A stretch of 64,000 bases of DNA from Nocardioides sp. L-11A (GTDB lineage Bacteria > Actinomycetota > Actinomycetes > Propionibacteriales > Nocardioidaceae). Positions 1 to 7,471 of this stretch are shown in pieces. Position numbers and translations under genes: made by a program. Position 1 is the stretch's first letter. Each line of letters opens with the position of its first letter. The notes under the pieces were generated by a model. That model was not told the DNA's origin. It was given only the letters and a program-made list of their open reading frames with translations, and made no database searches. Location of the stretch: the NCBI GenBank assembly GCA_029961745.1, contig CP124680.1, forward strand, positions 3,658,001-3,722,000. The letters are read 5' to 3'.

Positions 1-1
1 C

Positions 2-1036
2 GTCAGCGCCGACTTCGCCCCGTACGGTGCGGCCCGGGACGCCCGGGTCGAGGAGGCGCTCGGCGAGGTGCCGCTGGTGCGCACCGGGTCGCCGTACGCC
101 GTCGCGCCGGGGCGGGTGCTGACCCGCGACGGACGGCCGTACCAGGTGTTCACGCCCTTCCACCGTGCGTGGGTCGACCACGGCTGGCGCGCCCCGGCCG
201 ACTCGGACCCTGCCGCCGTGGACTGGGTGGGCGCGCCGAGCGAGGACCTGCCGGCGGAGCCGGACCTGTCGGCGGTCGACCTCCCGGAGGCCGGCGAGGC
301 GGCGGCACTCGCGCGCTGGGAGGCCTGGCGCGGGACGCCGTACGACGACGTGCGGGACCGCCCCGACCTCGACGCGACCTCACGCCTGTCCCCCGACCTG
401 CGCTGGGGGTCGATCCACCCGAGGACCGTCCTGGCCGGCCTGGACGCGCGAAGCCCCCACGCCGCCACCTTCCGCAAGGAGCTGGCGTGGCGGGAGTTCT
501 ACGCCCACGTCCTGCACCACTGGCCGGCCTCGGCCCGCGACTACTTCCGGCCCGAGCTGCGCGAGCTGCCGTATGTCGCGGGCGTCGAGCTGGACCGCCG
601 CCTGGACGCCTGGAGGCGGGGCCGCACCGGCTACCCCATCGTCGACGCCGGGATGCGGCAGCTGCTCGCGGAGGGCTGGATGCACAACCGGGTGCGGATG
701 ATCGTGGCGTCCTTCCTGGTCAAGGACCTGCACGTCGAGTGGCAGCACGGCGCGCGGCACTTCATGGCCCACCTCGTCGACGGCGATCTCGCGAGCAACC
801 AGCACAACTGGCAGTGGGTCGCGGGCTGCGGCACCGACGCGGCGCCGTACTTCCGGATCTTCAACCCGACCACGCAGGGGAAGAGGTTCGATCCGGACGG
901 CGCGTACGTGCGCCGCTGGGTGCCCGAGCTCGCCGATCCGGCCCGCGGCGACTATCCCGAGCCGATCGTCGACCACGCCGAGCAGCGCGCGGCGACGCTG
1001 GAGGCCTACCAGCTGCTCAGGAGGCACGGCCGATGA
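2..1036 (+). CDS. phrB: Deoxyribodipyrimidine photolyase, C-terminal part (5' end outside window)
   Basis: The product repairs cyclobutane pyrimidine dimers in DNA using blue light and FADH-. The window opens inside the gene; the reading frame is already open at base 2, and the GTG at 68 is only an internal valine. The visible part holds the FAD-binding helical domain of class I photolyases: WREFYAHVL, GYPIVDAGMRQL, GWMHNRVRMI and LASNQHNWQWVAGCGTDA, followed by FNPTTQGKRFDP. The N-terminal antenna domain is mostly missing. The stop TGA overlaps the next start (ATGA at 1033-1036), so the hydrolase behind it is probably co-translated. A cryptochrome cannot be fully excluded, but the tract around NQHNWQW fits a CPD photolyase. 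Confidence 0.93.
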   Translation, partial: VSADFAPYGAARDARVEEALGEVPLVRTGSPYAVAPGRVLTRDGRPYQVFTPFHRAWVDHGWRAPADSDPAAVDWVGAPSEDLPAEPDLSAVDLPEAGEAAALARWEAWRGTPYDDVRDRPDLDATSRLSPDLRWGSIHPRTVLAGLDARSPHAATFRKELAWREFYAHVLHHWPASARDYFRPELRELPYVAGVELDRRLDAWRRGRTGYPIVDAGMRQLLAEGWMHNRVRMIVASFLVKDLHVEWQHGARHFMAHLVDGDLASNQHNWQWVAGCGTDAAPYFRIFNPTTQGKRFDPDGAYVRRWVPELADPARGDYPEPIVDHAEQRAATLEAYQLLRRHGR

Positions 1037-1653
1037 CCGCTGCGTCGTTCACGGACAGCTGGATCCCCGCCCGACCACGGGCGATCGCGCTCGTGCTGCA
1101 CGGCGGAGCCGAGCAGGGCACCGACCCGGTCGACGCCCGCAGCCTGTCCTGGCGGCGCGGCCGGGCGCTGGCCCGTCAGCTCGCGGCGGTCGTGACCCAC
1201 GACGACGTCGGCGTGCTGCTCCTCCGCTACCGCGTCAAGGGCTGGAACGCCGCCGACGGCGAGCTCCCCGCCCCCATCGTCGACGCCCGCTGGGCCCTCG
1301 ACGAGATCGCCCGCACCCACGGTCTCCCGGTCGCGGTCCTCGGGCACTCGATGGGCGCGCGCACCGGGGTGGCCGTGGCCGACCACCCGTCCGTGCGCGG
1401 CGTCGTCGCCCTCGCCCCCTGGCTGCCCCCGGACGACCCGGTCGTCCCGCTCACCGGCAAGGTCCTGCGCGCCGCGCACGGCCGGCTCGACCGGATCACC
1501 TCCCCGCGCGCCACCCGCGCCTACGTCGCCCGAGCCGCGAACGTCGCCGACGCGGAGTTCACCGACATGGGTGCGGTCGGCCACTACCTGCTGCGGCGGG
1601 TCCCGCTGTGGAACGCCTACGCCGCCGCGGGGGTTCGCGAGGTGCTGGTCTGA
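1033..1653 (+). CDS. Small alpha/beta hydrolase
   Basis: A 206-residue alpha/beta-hydrolase fold protein of unknown substrate. Visible features are an oxyanion-type LVLHGGAEQG near residue 20, the nucleophile elbow GHSMGAR near residue 110 and a C-terminal GHYLLRR that supplies the probable catalytic His. There is no signal peptide and no membrane segment. The ATG overlaps the photolyase stop by 4 nt, implying translational coupling, although no functional link to DNA repair is evident. The family (dienelactone-hydrolase-like and small serine esterases) is too broad to name a reaction. A palindromic element follows directly after the stop. Confidence 0.75.
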   Translation: MTAASFTDSWIPARPRAIALVLHGGAEQGTDPVDARSLSWRRGRALARQLAAVVTHDDVGVLLLRYRVKGWNAADGELPAPIVDARWALDEIARTHGLPVAVLGHSMGARTGVAVADHPSVRGVVALAPWLPPDDPVVPLTGKVLRAAHGRLDRITSPRATRAYVARAANVADAEFTDMGAVGHYLLRRVPLWNAYAAAGVREVLV

Positions 1654-1656
1654 AGG

Positions 1657-1722
1657 TGCGGTTCAACTACCAAAATTGTCGCCATCCCGACGATCGGCGA
1701 CGAAATCGGTAGTTGAACCGCA
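1657..1722. repeat. 66-bp palindromic element between convergent genes
   Basis: A perfect 15-bp inverted repeat (TGCGGTTCAACTACC at 1657-1671, complement at 1708-1722) encloses a second 6-bp stem (GTCGCC 1678-1683, GGCGAC 1696-1701). It fills the whole gap between a plus-strand gene ending at 1653 and a minus-strand gene ending at 1729. It probably acts as a bidirectional terminator. There is no T tract, and the AT-rich inner bulge is unusual for a plain terminator. Confidence 0.75.
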
Positions 1723-1728
1723 GCCACC

Positions 1729-1989
1729 TCAGGCCAGCGCCAGGAACAGCTTCTCCATCTTCTTGGCGTCGACGCTGTCGGGACCGCCCTCGACGAGGCA
1801 CTTCTGCAGGCCGGTGGCGACCAGCGCGTAGCCGCCCCGGCCGACGGCCTTGTTGACGGCCGCGAGCTGCATCAGGGCGTCCTCGCACTCGGCGCCCTCC
1901 TCGAGCATCCGGATCACCGACGCGAGGTGGCCGTTGGCCCGCTTGAGGCGGGTGATGATCGCCTTGATCTCCTCAGGCTCCAGCTTCAT
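1729..1989 (-). CDS. CsoR/CstR-family (DUF156) repressor without the Cu-ligand His
   Basis: An 86-residue all-helical metal- or persulfide-sensing repressor. Members bind G/C-tract operators and release DNA when their cysteines react. Cys35 and Cys64 sit where CsoR has its two Cu(I)-binding cysteines, but the His of the CsoR Cys-His-Cys triad is Gly60 here (ATGLQKC). That pattern matches the persulfide sensor CstR and related thiol sensors better than copper sensors. The start is the ATG at 1989, sharing ATGA with the DUF302 gene; longer upstream frames are arginine-rich noise. Two likely operators lie at 2439-2488, between this pair and the divergent MMPL gene, so it probably controls both directions. 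Confidence 0.85.
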   Translation of the reverse strand: MKLEPEEIKAIITRLKRANGHLASVIRMLEEGAECEDALMQLAAVNKAVGRGGYALVATGLQKCLVEGGPDSVDAKKMEKLFLALA

Positions 1990-2414
1990 GCGGTCGCTCC
2001 CGTCGGTCCGGTCGTCGCGGTCAGTGCCTCCATCATCCCGGTGAGGCGGGCGCGGCCGTCGGTGGCCACCTCGGCGAGCTCCGGGTCGGGCGCCAACGAG
2101 GCGAGCAGCGCCGGGTCCATCACGTCGACGCGGGTGCGCCCGCCCCCCGCGTCGGCGACCACCACGTTGCACGGCATCAGGGCCGCGACCCTCGGCTCGA
2201 CCTGCAGCGCGCGATGCGCGAGCTGGGGGCGGCAGGCGCCGAGGATCAGCTGCGCCGGGACGTCCACGTCGAGCTTCGCCTTGAGGGTGGCGCGGATGTC
2301 GATCTCGGTGAGGACGCCGAACCCGGCGTCGGCGAGCAGCGTCCGCACCCGCCCCACCGTGTCCTCGTACGACGCCTCGAGGGTCACGCTCATCGTGAAC
2401 TCGCTCAGCTCCAT
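1986..2414 (-). CDS. DUF302 domain protein
   Basis: A 142-residue cytosolic protein of the DUF302 family, whose function is unknown. The domain covers most of the chain; the family signature around LGACRPQLAHRAL and LMPCNVVVAD is recognisable, each with one cysteine. DUF302 genes are often found beside CsoR-like regulators and sulfur- or metal-stress genes, and that is the case here: its stop overlaps the repressor start by 4 nt. The ATG at 2414 is preceded by GGAGAGACCG, a good ribosome site. The start lies 25 bp from the first putative operator, so the pair is probably autoregulated. Confidence 0.8.
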   Translation of the reverse strand: MELSEFTMSVTLEASYEDTVGRVRTLLADAGFGVLTEIDIRATLKAKLDVDVPAQLILGACRPQLAHRALQVEPRVAALMPCNVVVADAGGGRTRVDVMDPALLASLAPDPELAEVATDGRARLTGMMEALTATTGPTGATA

Positions 2415-2438
2415 CGGTCTCTCCTTCGCGGACTAGCC

Positions 2439-2488
2439 ATCCCCCCAGGGGGATCTGTTACGGTCTGATCGTATCCCCCCGGGGGGAT
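2439..2488. promoter_or_regulatory. Twin CsoR/CstR-type operators
   Basis: Two 16-bp palindromes, ATCCCCCCAGGGGGAT (2439-2454) and ATCCCCCCGGGGGGAT (2473-2488), have centres 34 bp apart. They lie between the divergent DUF302-repressor pair and the MMPL transporter. CsoR/CstR-family operators are known to be AT-flanked C-tract/G-tract dyads of this kind. The second ends 22 bp before the MMPL GTG. Confidence 0.85.
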
Positions 2489-2510
2489 AAAAGCGAAAGG
2501 AGGCGCCACC

Positions 2511-4637
2511 GTGGCGCAGCACACCTGGCGGCCGGGGCCGCTCGGCCGGCTCGGGGTCTGGGTGACCGAGCACCGTCGTACCGTCGGCATCGCGTGGGTC
2601 GCGCTCGTGATCGGGCTCGGGATCTTCGCACCGGCGGTCGAGAAGAACCTGTCCGGTGCGGGCTGGCAGGCCGACGGCTCGGAGTCGGTCGCCGTGCGCG
2701 ACCTCGCGCAGGAGCACTTCGGCGGCAACGCCAGCCACGCGATCCAGGTGGTCGTGCACAGCACCGACGGGCCGCTCGCCGCGGGCGACGGCGCGCGGGT
2801 GCTCGCCGAGGTGACGCAGACGCTCGCGGGCGAGCCGCGGATCGCCGAGGTGATCGCGCCGATGCCCGGTGCCAGCCTCTCCCCTGACGGTCGCACGGCC
2901 GTCGTGCTGGGCGGCGCGGGCGCCGACACCAACGAGATGGTCCGGGTCGCGACCGACCTCAAGGAGGAGTTGCAGCACCTGTCGACGGACACCGTGCAGG
3001 TGAACCCGACCGGCTCGTCGCTGCTCTGGTCGGACTTCAACGAGGCCAACCTCGAGGCGATGCTGACGTCCGAGATGGTGTCCTGGCCGGTGACCCTGGC
3101 GATCCTGGTACTGGCATTCGGTGCCCTCGTGGCCGCCGGCCTGCCGTTGCTGCTGACCCTCGCCGGGCTCGTCGCCTCGGCCGGCTCCCTGGTGTTGATC
3201 AACGAGCTCGTTCCGGTCTCCATCTGGGCGATGAACTTCGCGATGATGTTCGCCCTGGCCCTGGGCATCGACTACGCCCTCTTCCTCGTCGTCCGCTACC
3301 GCGCGGCCCGGATGGGCCAGCACGGCTCCGTCCGGCAGGCCATCGCCGAGACCATGGACACGGCCGGGAAGGCGGTCCTGCTCTCGGGCGCGACCGTGCT
3401 CGTCTCCCTCTCCGCGGTGCTGCTCGTACCGTCACCGTCGTTCCGCTCGATGGCCGGCGGGATCATGATCTCCGTCGTCTTCGTCCTCGCCGCGACACTG
3501 ACGCTGCTGCCGCTGGTGCTCTTCAAGCTCGACGACCGGATCAACCGGTTCGCCCTGCCCTGGGTGAAGGTCGGCGAGCACCGCTCCCCCGTCTTCGCCC
3601 GCTGGGGCGCGCACCTGTGGCGCCGTCCGGTCGCCTGGGGACTCGGCGCGACCGTCGTCCTGCTCGCCCTGGCCGCCCCGATCGTCGGCCTGAAGACGGG
3701 CATGCCGTCGATCAAGGTGCTGCCCGAGGAGGCCAGCGCGCGGGTGGGCTACGCCCAGGTCAAGGACGCCTTCGGCCCCGGAGCCCCAGGGATGCTGCAG
3801 GTCGTCGTCGACACCGCCGACGCGGGTGCGGCGGCCGCCGTGCTGACCGACGACGCCGGCATCCAGGCCGTCCTCCCGCCGACGCCCGCCACCGACGGCA
3901 GCGAGCTCGCGATGATCCAGGCGATGCCGACCGTCGATCCGTCCGACCCGGCCCTGCCGGCGACGATCGACCGGTTGCGCGCCGATCTGCCGTCGTCCGC
4001 CCTCGTCGGCGGGGCCGCGGTCGAGAACATCGACCTGACCGCTCAGCTGCAGCGGTCCACCCCGCTGGTGATCGGCGTCGTGCTGCTGCTCGGCTTCCTT
4101 CTCCTGCTGGTCGCCCTGCAGGCGCCGCTGATCTCGCTGCTCGGCACCCTGGCCAGCCTGCTGTCCACAGCCGCGGCGTTCGGTGTCGCGCGACTGCTGT
4201 TCCAGGACGGCCACGGTTCGGGCCTGCTCGGCTTCGAGCACCAGGGCTTCCTGGATGCGTGGGCGCCGGTGTTCTTCTTCGCGATGATCTTCGCGATCGC
4301 GATGGACTACACGGTATTCCTGCTGGCCTCGGCCAAGGAGCACTGGGAGAAGTCGGGCGACGCCCGCGAGGCCATGGTCGGCGCGGTCGCCCACTCCGGT
4401 CGGGTGATCTTCGCGGCCGGCGGCGTGATGGTCGCGGTGTTCTTCACCTTCGCCCTGTCGGGGCCGCTGCCGCCCAAGGAGATGGGCGTGATCCTCGGCG
4501 TCGCCGTCCTGCTCGACGCCTTCCTGGTGCGCCTGGTCCTGCTGCCCGTCCTGCTCCGGCTCTCCGGCCGCGCCGCTTGGGCGACACCCACCTGGCTGCG
4601 CCGGATCCTGCCCACCATCACCTTCGCCCACGACTGA
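2511..4637 (+). CDS. MMPL/RND-family membrane transporter
   Basis: A 708-residue RND-superfamily transporter of the actinobacterial MMPL type; relatives export lipids or siderophores, or are uncharacterised. It has one N-terminal helix (about residues 24-42), a periplasmic loop of about 150 residues, a five- to six-helix bundle (about 185-345), then a second helix-loop-bundle repeat. Charged residues typical of the proton relay occur in LGIDYALFLVVRYR and IAMDYTVFLLASAKEH. The start is GTG with AAAGGAGG 8 nt upstream. It lies directly behind two CstR-type operators and is followed by an AhpD-like gene, so it is probably induced by the same thiol or metal stress. The substrate cannot be read from sequence. 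Confidence 0.88.
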   Translation: MAQHTWRPGPLGRLGVWVTEHRRTVGIAWVALVIGLGIFAPAVEKNLSGAGWQADGSESVAVRDLAQEHFGGNASHAIQVVVHSTDGPLAAGDGARVLAEVTQTLAGEPRIAEVIAPMPGASLSPDGRTAVVLGGAGADTNEMVRVATDLKEELQHLSTDTVQVNPTGSSLLWSDFNEANLEAMLTSEMVSWPVTLAILVLAFGALVAAGLPLLLTLAGLVASAGSLVLINELVPVSIWAMNFAMMFALALGIDYALFLVVRYRAARMGQHGSVRQAIAETMDTAGKAVLLSGATVLVSLSAVLLVPSPSFRSMAGGIMISVVFVLAATLTLLPLVLFKLDDRINRFALPWVKVGEHRSPVFARWGAHLWRRPVAWGLGATVVLLALAAPIVGLKTGMPSIKVLPEEASARVGYAQVKDAFGPGAPGMLQVVVDTADAGAAAAVLTDDAGIQAVLPPTPATDGSELAMIQAMPTVDPSDPALPATIDRLRADLPSSALVGGAAVENIDLTAQLQRSTPLVIGVVLLLGFLLLLVALQAPLISLLGTLASLLSTAAAFGVARLLFQDGHGSGLLGFEHQGFLDAWAPVFFFAMIFAIAMDYTVFLLASAKEHWEKSGDAREAMVGAVAHSGRVIFAAGGVMVAVFFTFALSGPLPPKEMGVILGVAVLLDAFLVRLVLLPVLLRLSGRAAWATPTWLRRILPTITFAHD

Positions 4638-4666
4638 TCCATCCCGACGAACCGAGAGGAAACACC

Positions 4667-5038
4667 ATGTCCGCATCACTCCACGGCAAGCCCGTCCTCG
4701 ACGAGCTGTCCCCGTTGCACCGCCAGTTGCGCCGCGCGATTCCCGACGTCTACACCGGCTTCGGCGCCCTGTCACAGGCCGCCTTCGCCGACGGCGCGCT
4801 CGACAAGCGCACCAAGGAGCTGGTCGCGCTGGCGATCGGCGTCGTCGAGGGCTGCGACGGCTGCATCGCCTCCCACGCCCAGGCGGCGGTCCGCGCCGGC
4901 GCCACGAGGCAGGAGGCGGCCGAGGCGATCGGCGTCACCTTCTTGATGCACGGCGGCCCCGCGACCATCCACGGCGCCCGCGCGTACGACGCCTTCTGCT
5001 CGTTCGCCGACGCGGCCGCCGAGCCGCAGGAGGCCTGA
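4667..5038 (+). CDS. AhpD-like carboxymuconolactone-decarboxylase-family protein
   Basis: A 123-residue member of the CMD/AhpD superfamily. The signature EGCDGCIASH gives a CxxC pair (Cys63, Cys66) and His70, the arrangement of AhpD-type peroxidase or disulfide reductases. True pcaC enzymes lack the CxxC. It is therefore more likely a thiol-redox enzyme than a ring-cleavage-pathway decarboxylase. It lies 29 bp behind the MMPL gene with GAGAGGA before the ATG, so the two form an operon. Together with the cysteine-only repressor upstream this suggests a reactive-sulfur or electrophile response; that is inference. Confidence 0.82.
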   Translation: MSASLHGKPVLDELSPLHRQLRRAIPDVYTGFGALSQAAFADGALDKRTKELVALAIGVVEGCDGCIASHAQAAVRAGATRQEAAEAIGVTFLMHGGPATIHGARAYDAFCSFADAAAEPQEA

Positions 5039-5073
5039 GCCGTGTGCCGTCCCGTGCGCTGAACCGTGTTGCC

Positions 5074-5136
5074 CGTCGTACCCGGCATCCGGGTTCTCGA
5101 TCCGCCGGATCCATGACCTGATTGCCGGGTACGACG
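5074..5136. repeat. Palindromic element, copy A (61-nt family)
   Basis: A 13-bp perfect stem (5074-5086 with 5124-5136) encloses a 37-nt interior beginning ATCCGGGT and containing CCGGATC. The copy at 33572-33634 has exactly the same length and the same ATCCGGGT / CCGGATC core at the same offsets, but different and compensating stem bases. It lies between convergent genes (ends 5038 and 5164). Confidence 0.8.
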
Positions 5137-5163
5137 CCCGGACCGGGCGGACGGGGAGCAGCC

Positions 5164-6345
5164 TCAGGAGGGCCAGCCGGTGTAGCCCTCCGCGAGGTAC
5201 GTCGACCCGGCCGTCGAGGTGACCAGCGAGGTCAGCTCCCCCACCTGGCGGCGTACGTCGAAGTCGCTCGCCTCGGGCAGCCGGTGCAGCATCGTGGTCA
5301 TCCAGTAGGAGAAGTGCTGGGCCTTCCAGACCCGCCGCAGCGCCCGCTCGGCATACCGGTCCAGCGCCGCGTCGTCGCCACGGAGGTGACGCTCGAGCTC
5401 CTCGGCGAGCACCCGGACGTCGGCCAGGGCCAGGTTGAGGCCCTTGGCACCGGTCGGCGGCACGGTATGGGCGGCGTCGCCGGCGAGGACGAGGTTGCCG
5501 TGGCGCATCGGCTCCTGCACGAAGCTGCGGAACGGCAGCACCACCTTCGAGGTGATCGGCCCCTCCTTCAGGGCGTAGCCGTTGGCGCCGACCCGGGCCT
5601 GCAGCTCCTCCCAGATCCGGTCGTCGGGCCAGCGGGCGACGTCCTCGGCGGGGTCGCACTGGAAGTACATCCGCTGCAGGGTCTCGGTGCGCTGGCTGAT
5701 CAGCGCGAAGCCGTGCTCGGAGTGGCTGTAGATCAGCTCCTCGCTGCTGGGCGGCGCCTCGCAGAGGATGCCGAACCACGCGAAGGGGTACTCGCGGAAG
5801 AACTGGCGGCGCAGCGACTCCGGGAACTCGTGGCGGCAGATGCTGCGCGAGCCGTCGGAGCCGACCAGGATCCGGGCCGCGACCTCGTGGCGTACGCCGT
5901 GCGTGTCGGTGAACCTCATCAGCGGCCGGTCGCCGGCGATGTCGGCGACCGACACCTCGCTCACGCCGAAGCGCACGTCGCCGCCGTCGCGCTCGCGGGC
6001 ATCGGCGAGATCGATGAAGACGTCGGTCTGCGGGTAGAGCTGCACCGAGGCGCCCACCAGGGCCTCGAAGTCGATCCGGTGCCCACCGCCACCGAAGGCG
6101 AGGTCGATGCCGGCATGGCGGTAGCCGTCGCGCAGCACCCGCTCGGAGACGCCGGCGTCGACCAGCAGCCGGACGCTGTCCTGCTCCAGGATCCCTGCCC
6201 GGTGGGTGTTCTCGATCTCCTCCCGGCCACGGAGGTCGATCGCGACCGAGTCGATGCCGGCGCGCTGCAGCAGGTGCGCGAGCATGAGTCCGGCGGGGCC
6301 GGCACCGACGATGGCGACATCGGTGGTGCTGGTCGTGGGGCTCAC
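5164..6345 (-). CDS. pobA: 4-hydroxybenzoate 3-monooxygenase
   Basis: This FAD enzyme hydroxylates 4-hydroxybenzoate to protocatechuate with NAD(P)H and O2, feeding the pca enzymes encoded upstream in the same operon. The 393 residues match the usual length of about 394. Visible are the dinucleotide motif AIVGAGPAGL, the second FAD motif VGSDGSRS, substrate-site segments YPFAWFGI and SQRTETLQRMY, and GDAAHTVPPTGAKGLN. The start is GTG at 6345, overlapping the pcaC stop as GTGA; upstream in-frame sequence is antisense-like noise. It is the last gene of the operon, and element A lies behind it. Confidence 0.95.
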   Translation of the reverse strand: MSPTTSTTDVAIVGAGPAGLMLAHLLQRAGIDSVAIDLRGREEIENTHRAGILEQDSVRLLVDAGVSERVLRDGYRHAGIDLAFGGGGHRIDFEALVGASVQLYPQTDVFIDLADARERDGGDVRFGVSEVSVADIAGDRPLMRFTDTHGVRHEVAARILVGSDGSRSICRHEFPESLRRQFFREYPFAWFGILCEAPPSSEELIYSHSEHGFALISQRTETLQRMYFQCDPAEDVARWPDDRIWEELQARVGANGYALKEGPITSKVVLPFRSFVQEPMRHGNLVLAGDAAHTVPPTGAKGLNLALADVRVLAEELERHLRGDDAALDRYAERALRRVWKAQHFSYWMTTMLHRLPEASDFDVRRQVGELTSLVTSTAGSTYLAEGYTGWPS

Positions 6346-6722
6346 CGGTCCAGCTCCTCGAGGACGCCCTTCGCGACGGCGAAGGCGTGGTTGGCGGCGG
6401 GGACGCCGCAGTAGATGGCGGCCTGCAGGATCACCTCGACGATCTCGTCGTCGCTCAGCCCGTTGGTGCGCGCGGCGCGCACGTGCATCGCGAACTCCTC
6501 CCAGTGCCCGAGCGCGATCGTCGCCGTCAGTACCGCGACCGAGCGCGAGCGCCGGTCCAGGCCGGGCCGCGTCCAGACGCTCCCCCACGCGTAGCGGGTG
6601 ATCAGCTCCTGGAAGTCCCGCGTGAACGGGGTCGTCGCGGCCTCGGCCCGGTCGACGTGCGCGTCGCCGAGCACCTCACGGCGCACCGTCATGCCGGCGT
6701 CGAAGGGGTCGTCGTAGGTCAT
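6342..6722 (-). CDS. pcaC: 4-carboxymuconolactone decarboxylase
   Basis: It decarboxylates 4-carboxymuconolactone to 3-oxoadipate enol-lactone, the step between PcaB and PcaD. The 126-residue chain is close to the usual 130 or so. The family segments RSRSVAVLTATIALGHWEEF and HVRAARTNGLSDDEI are present, with NHAFAVAK near the end. Unlike the AhpD-like protein at 4667 it has no CxxC. The ATG at 6722 overlaps the pcaD stop (ATGA) and the gene's own stop overlaps the pobA start. It is a stand-alone protein; in many actinomycetes this activity is fused to PcaD as PcaL. Confidence 0.93.
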   Translation of the reverse strand: MTYDDPFDAGMTVRREVLGDAHVDRAEAATTPFTRDFQELITRYAWGSVWTRPGLDRRSRSVAVLTATIALGHWEEFAMHVRAARTNGLSDDEIVEVILQAAIYCGVPAANHAFAVAKGVLEELDR

Positions 6723-7471
6723 CGGTCGGCCTCCAGGAAGGTGACGATCAGGTCGGCGGTCGCGGCGGGGTCCTCGGCGGGCGGCAGGTGGGCGACGCCG
6801 GCGAGCGCGACCTCGACCTGGTCGGCGGTCACGACGACGTCGTGCTCGCCCCCGGCCACCAGCAGGGGCACCGATGCGGACGCGACCCGGTCCCGCAGGT
6901 CGTGGCCCGCCAGCGCCTCGCACGCCAGGGCATACGACTCGTCGTCGACCGACTGCAGCGCGAGCAGCAGGCCGCTGCCGGTCGCCGGGTCGCGGTCGAG
7001 AAAGCCGGGCGCGAACCAACGGGCCGCCGAGCCCTCGACCATGGCGGCGGTGCCGGCCCTGCGGACGTACGCCGCGCGCTCGCGCCAGTCCGCCGGCGTA
7101 CCGATCCTCGGTGCGGACGCCAGCGCGACCACCGCGTCGAACGGTCCGGGCTCGACCGCGATCGCGAAGCCGACCGCCCCGCCGAGCGAGACCCCGGCAT
7201 AGGACACCGGACACCCGGCGGTGATCCCGGCCGCGCGGTCGCGCACGGCGCCCGCCAGCTCCTCGATCGTGAGCGGCGTCGTCGCGGGGGCACCGGCACC
7301 GTGGCCGGGGAGGTCCCAGCCGACGACCAGCCAGGTCGGCGGGAGCAGCGCGGCGCAACGGGTCCAGAGGTCGGCGACGCCCGTGCCGAGCGACGGGCCG
7401 ACGACGAGGACCCGGTCCGGGCCCGGTCCCCGCTCACCGCCGGCGATCCGGGTGAACGTCAGGTCAACCAC
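6719..7471 (-). CDS. pcaD: 3-oxoadipate enol-lactonase
   Basis: An alpha/beta hydrolase that opens 3-oxoadipate enol-lactone to 3-oxoadipate. Of its 250 residues, the serine elbow AGVSLGGAVG lies near residue 90, the acid is in GGEHDVV and the His in GVAHLPPAEDP. The start is GTG at 7471 with GGGAGGAG just upstream; it overlaps the 3' end of pcaB by 8 nt. The stop overlaps the pcaC start by 4 nt. Separate pcaD and pcaC genes rather than a pcaL fusion distinguish this operon from many actinobacterial pca loci. Confidence 0.92.
   Translation of the reverse strand: MVDLTFTRIAGGERGPGPDRVLVVGPSLGTGVADLWTRCAALLPPTWLVVGWDLPGHGAGAPATTPLTIEELAGAVRDRAAGITAGCPVSYAGVSLGGAVGFAIAVEPGPFDAVVALASAPRIGTPADWRERAAYVRRAGTAAMVEGSAARWFAPGFLDRDPATGSGLLLALQSVDDESYALACEALAGHDLRDRVASASVPLLVAGGEHDVVVTADQVEVALAGVAHLPPAEDPAATADLIVTFLEADR

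Noticed and set aside
4667..5038. A second pcaC because of the carboxymuconolactone-decarboxylase domain
   Set aside because: It has the AhpD-type CxxC and His, and sits in a stress operon; true pcaC is at 6342.
5164..6588. N-terminally extended PobA of 474 residues
   Set aside because: The extra 81 residues are antisense-like Arg-rich sequence from pcaC in another frame; the GTG at 6345 gives the normal PobA length and a GTGA overlap.
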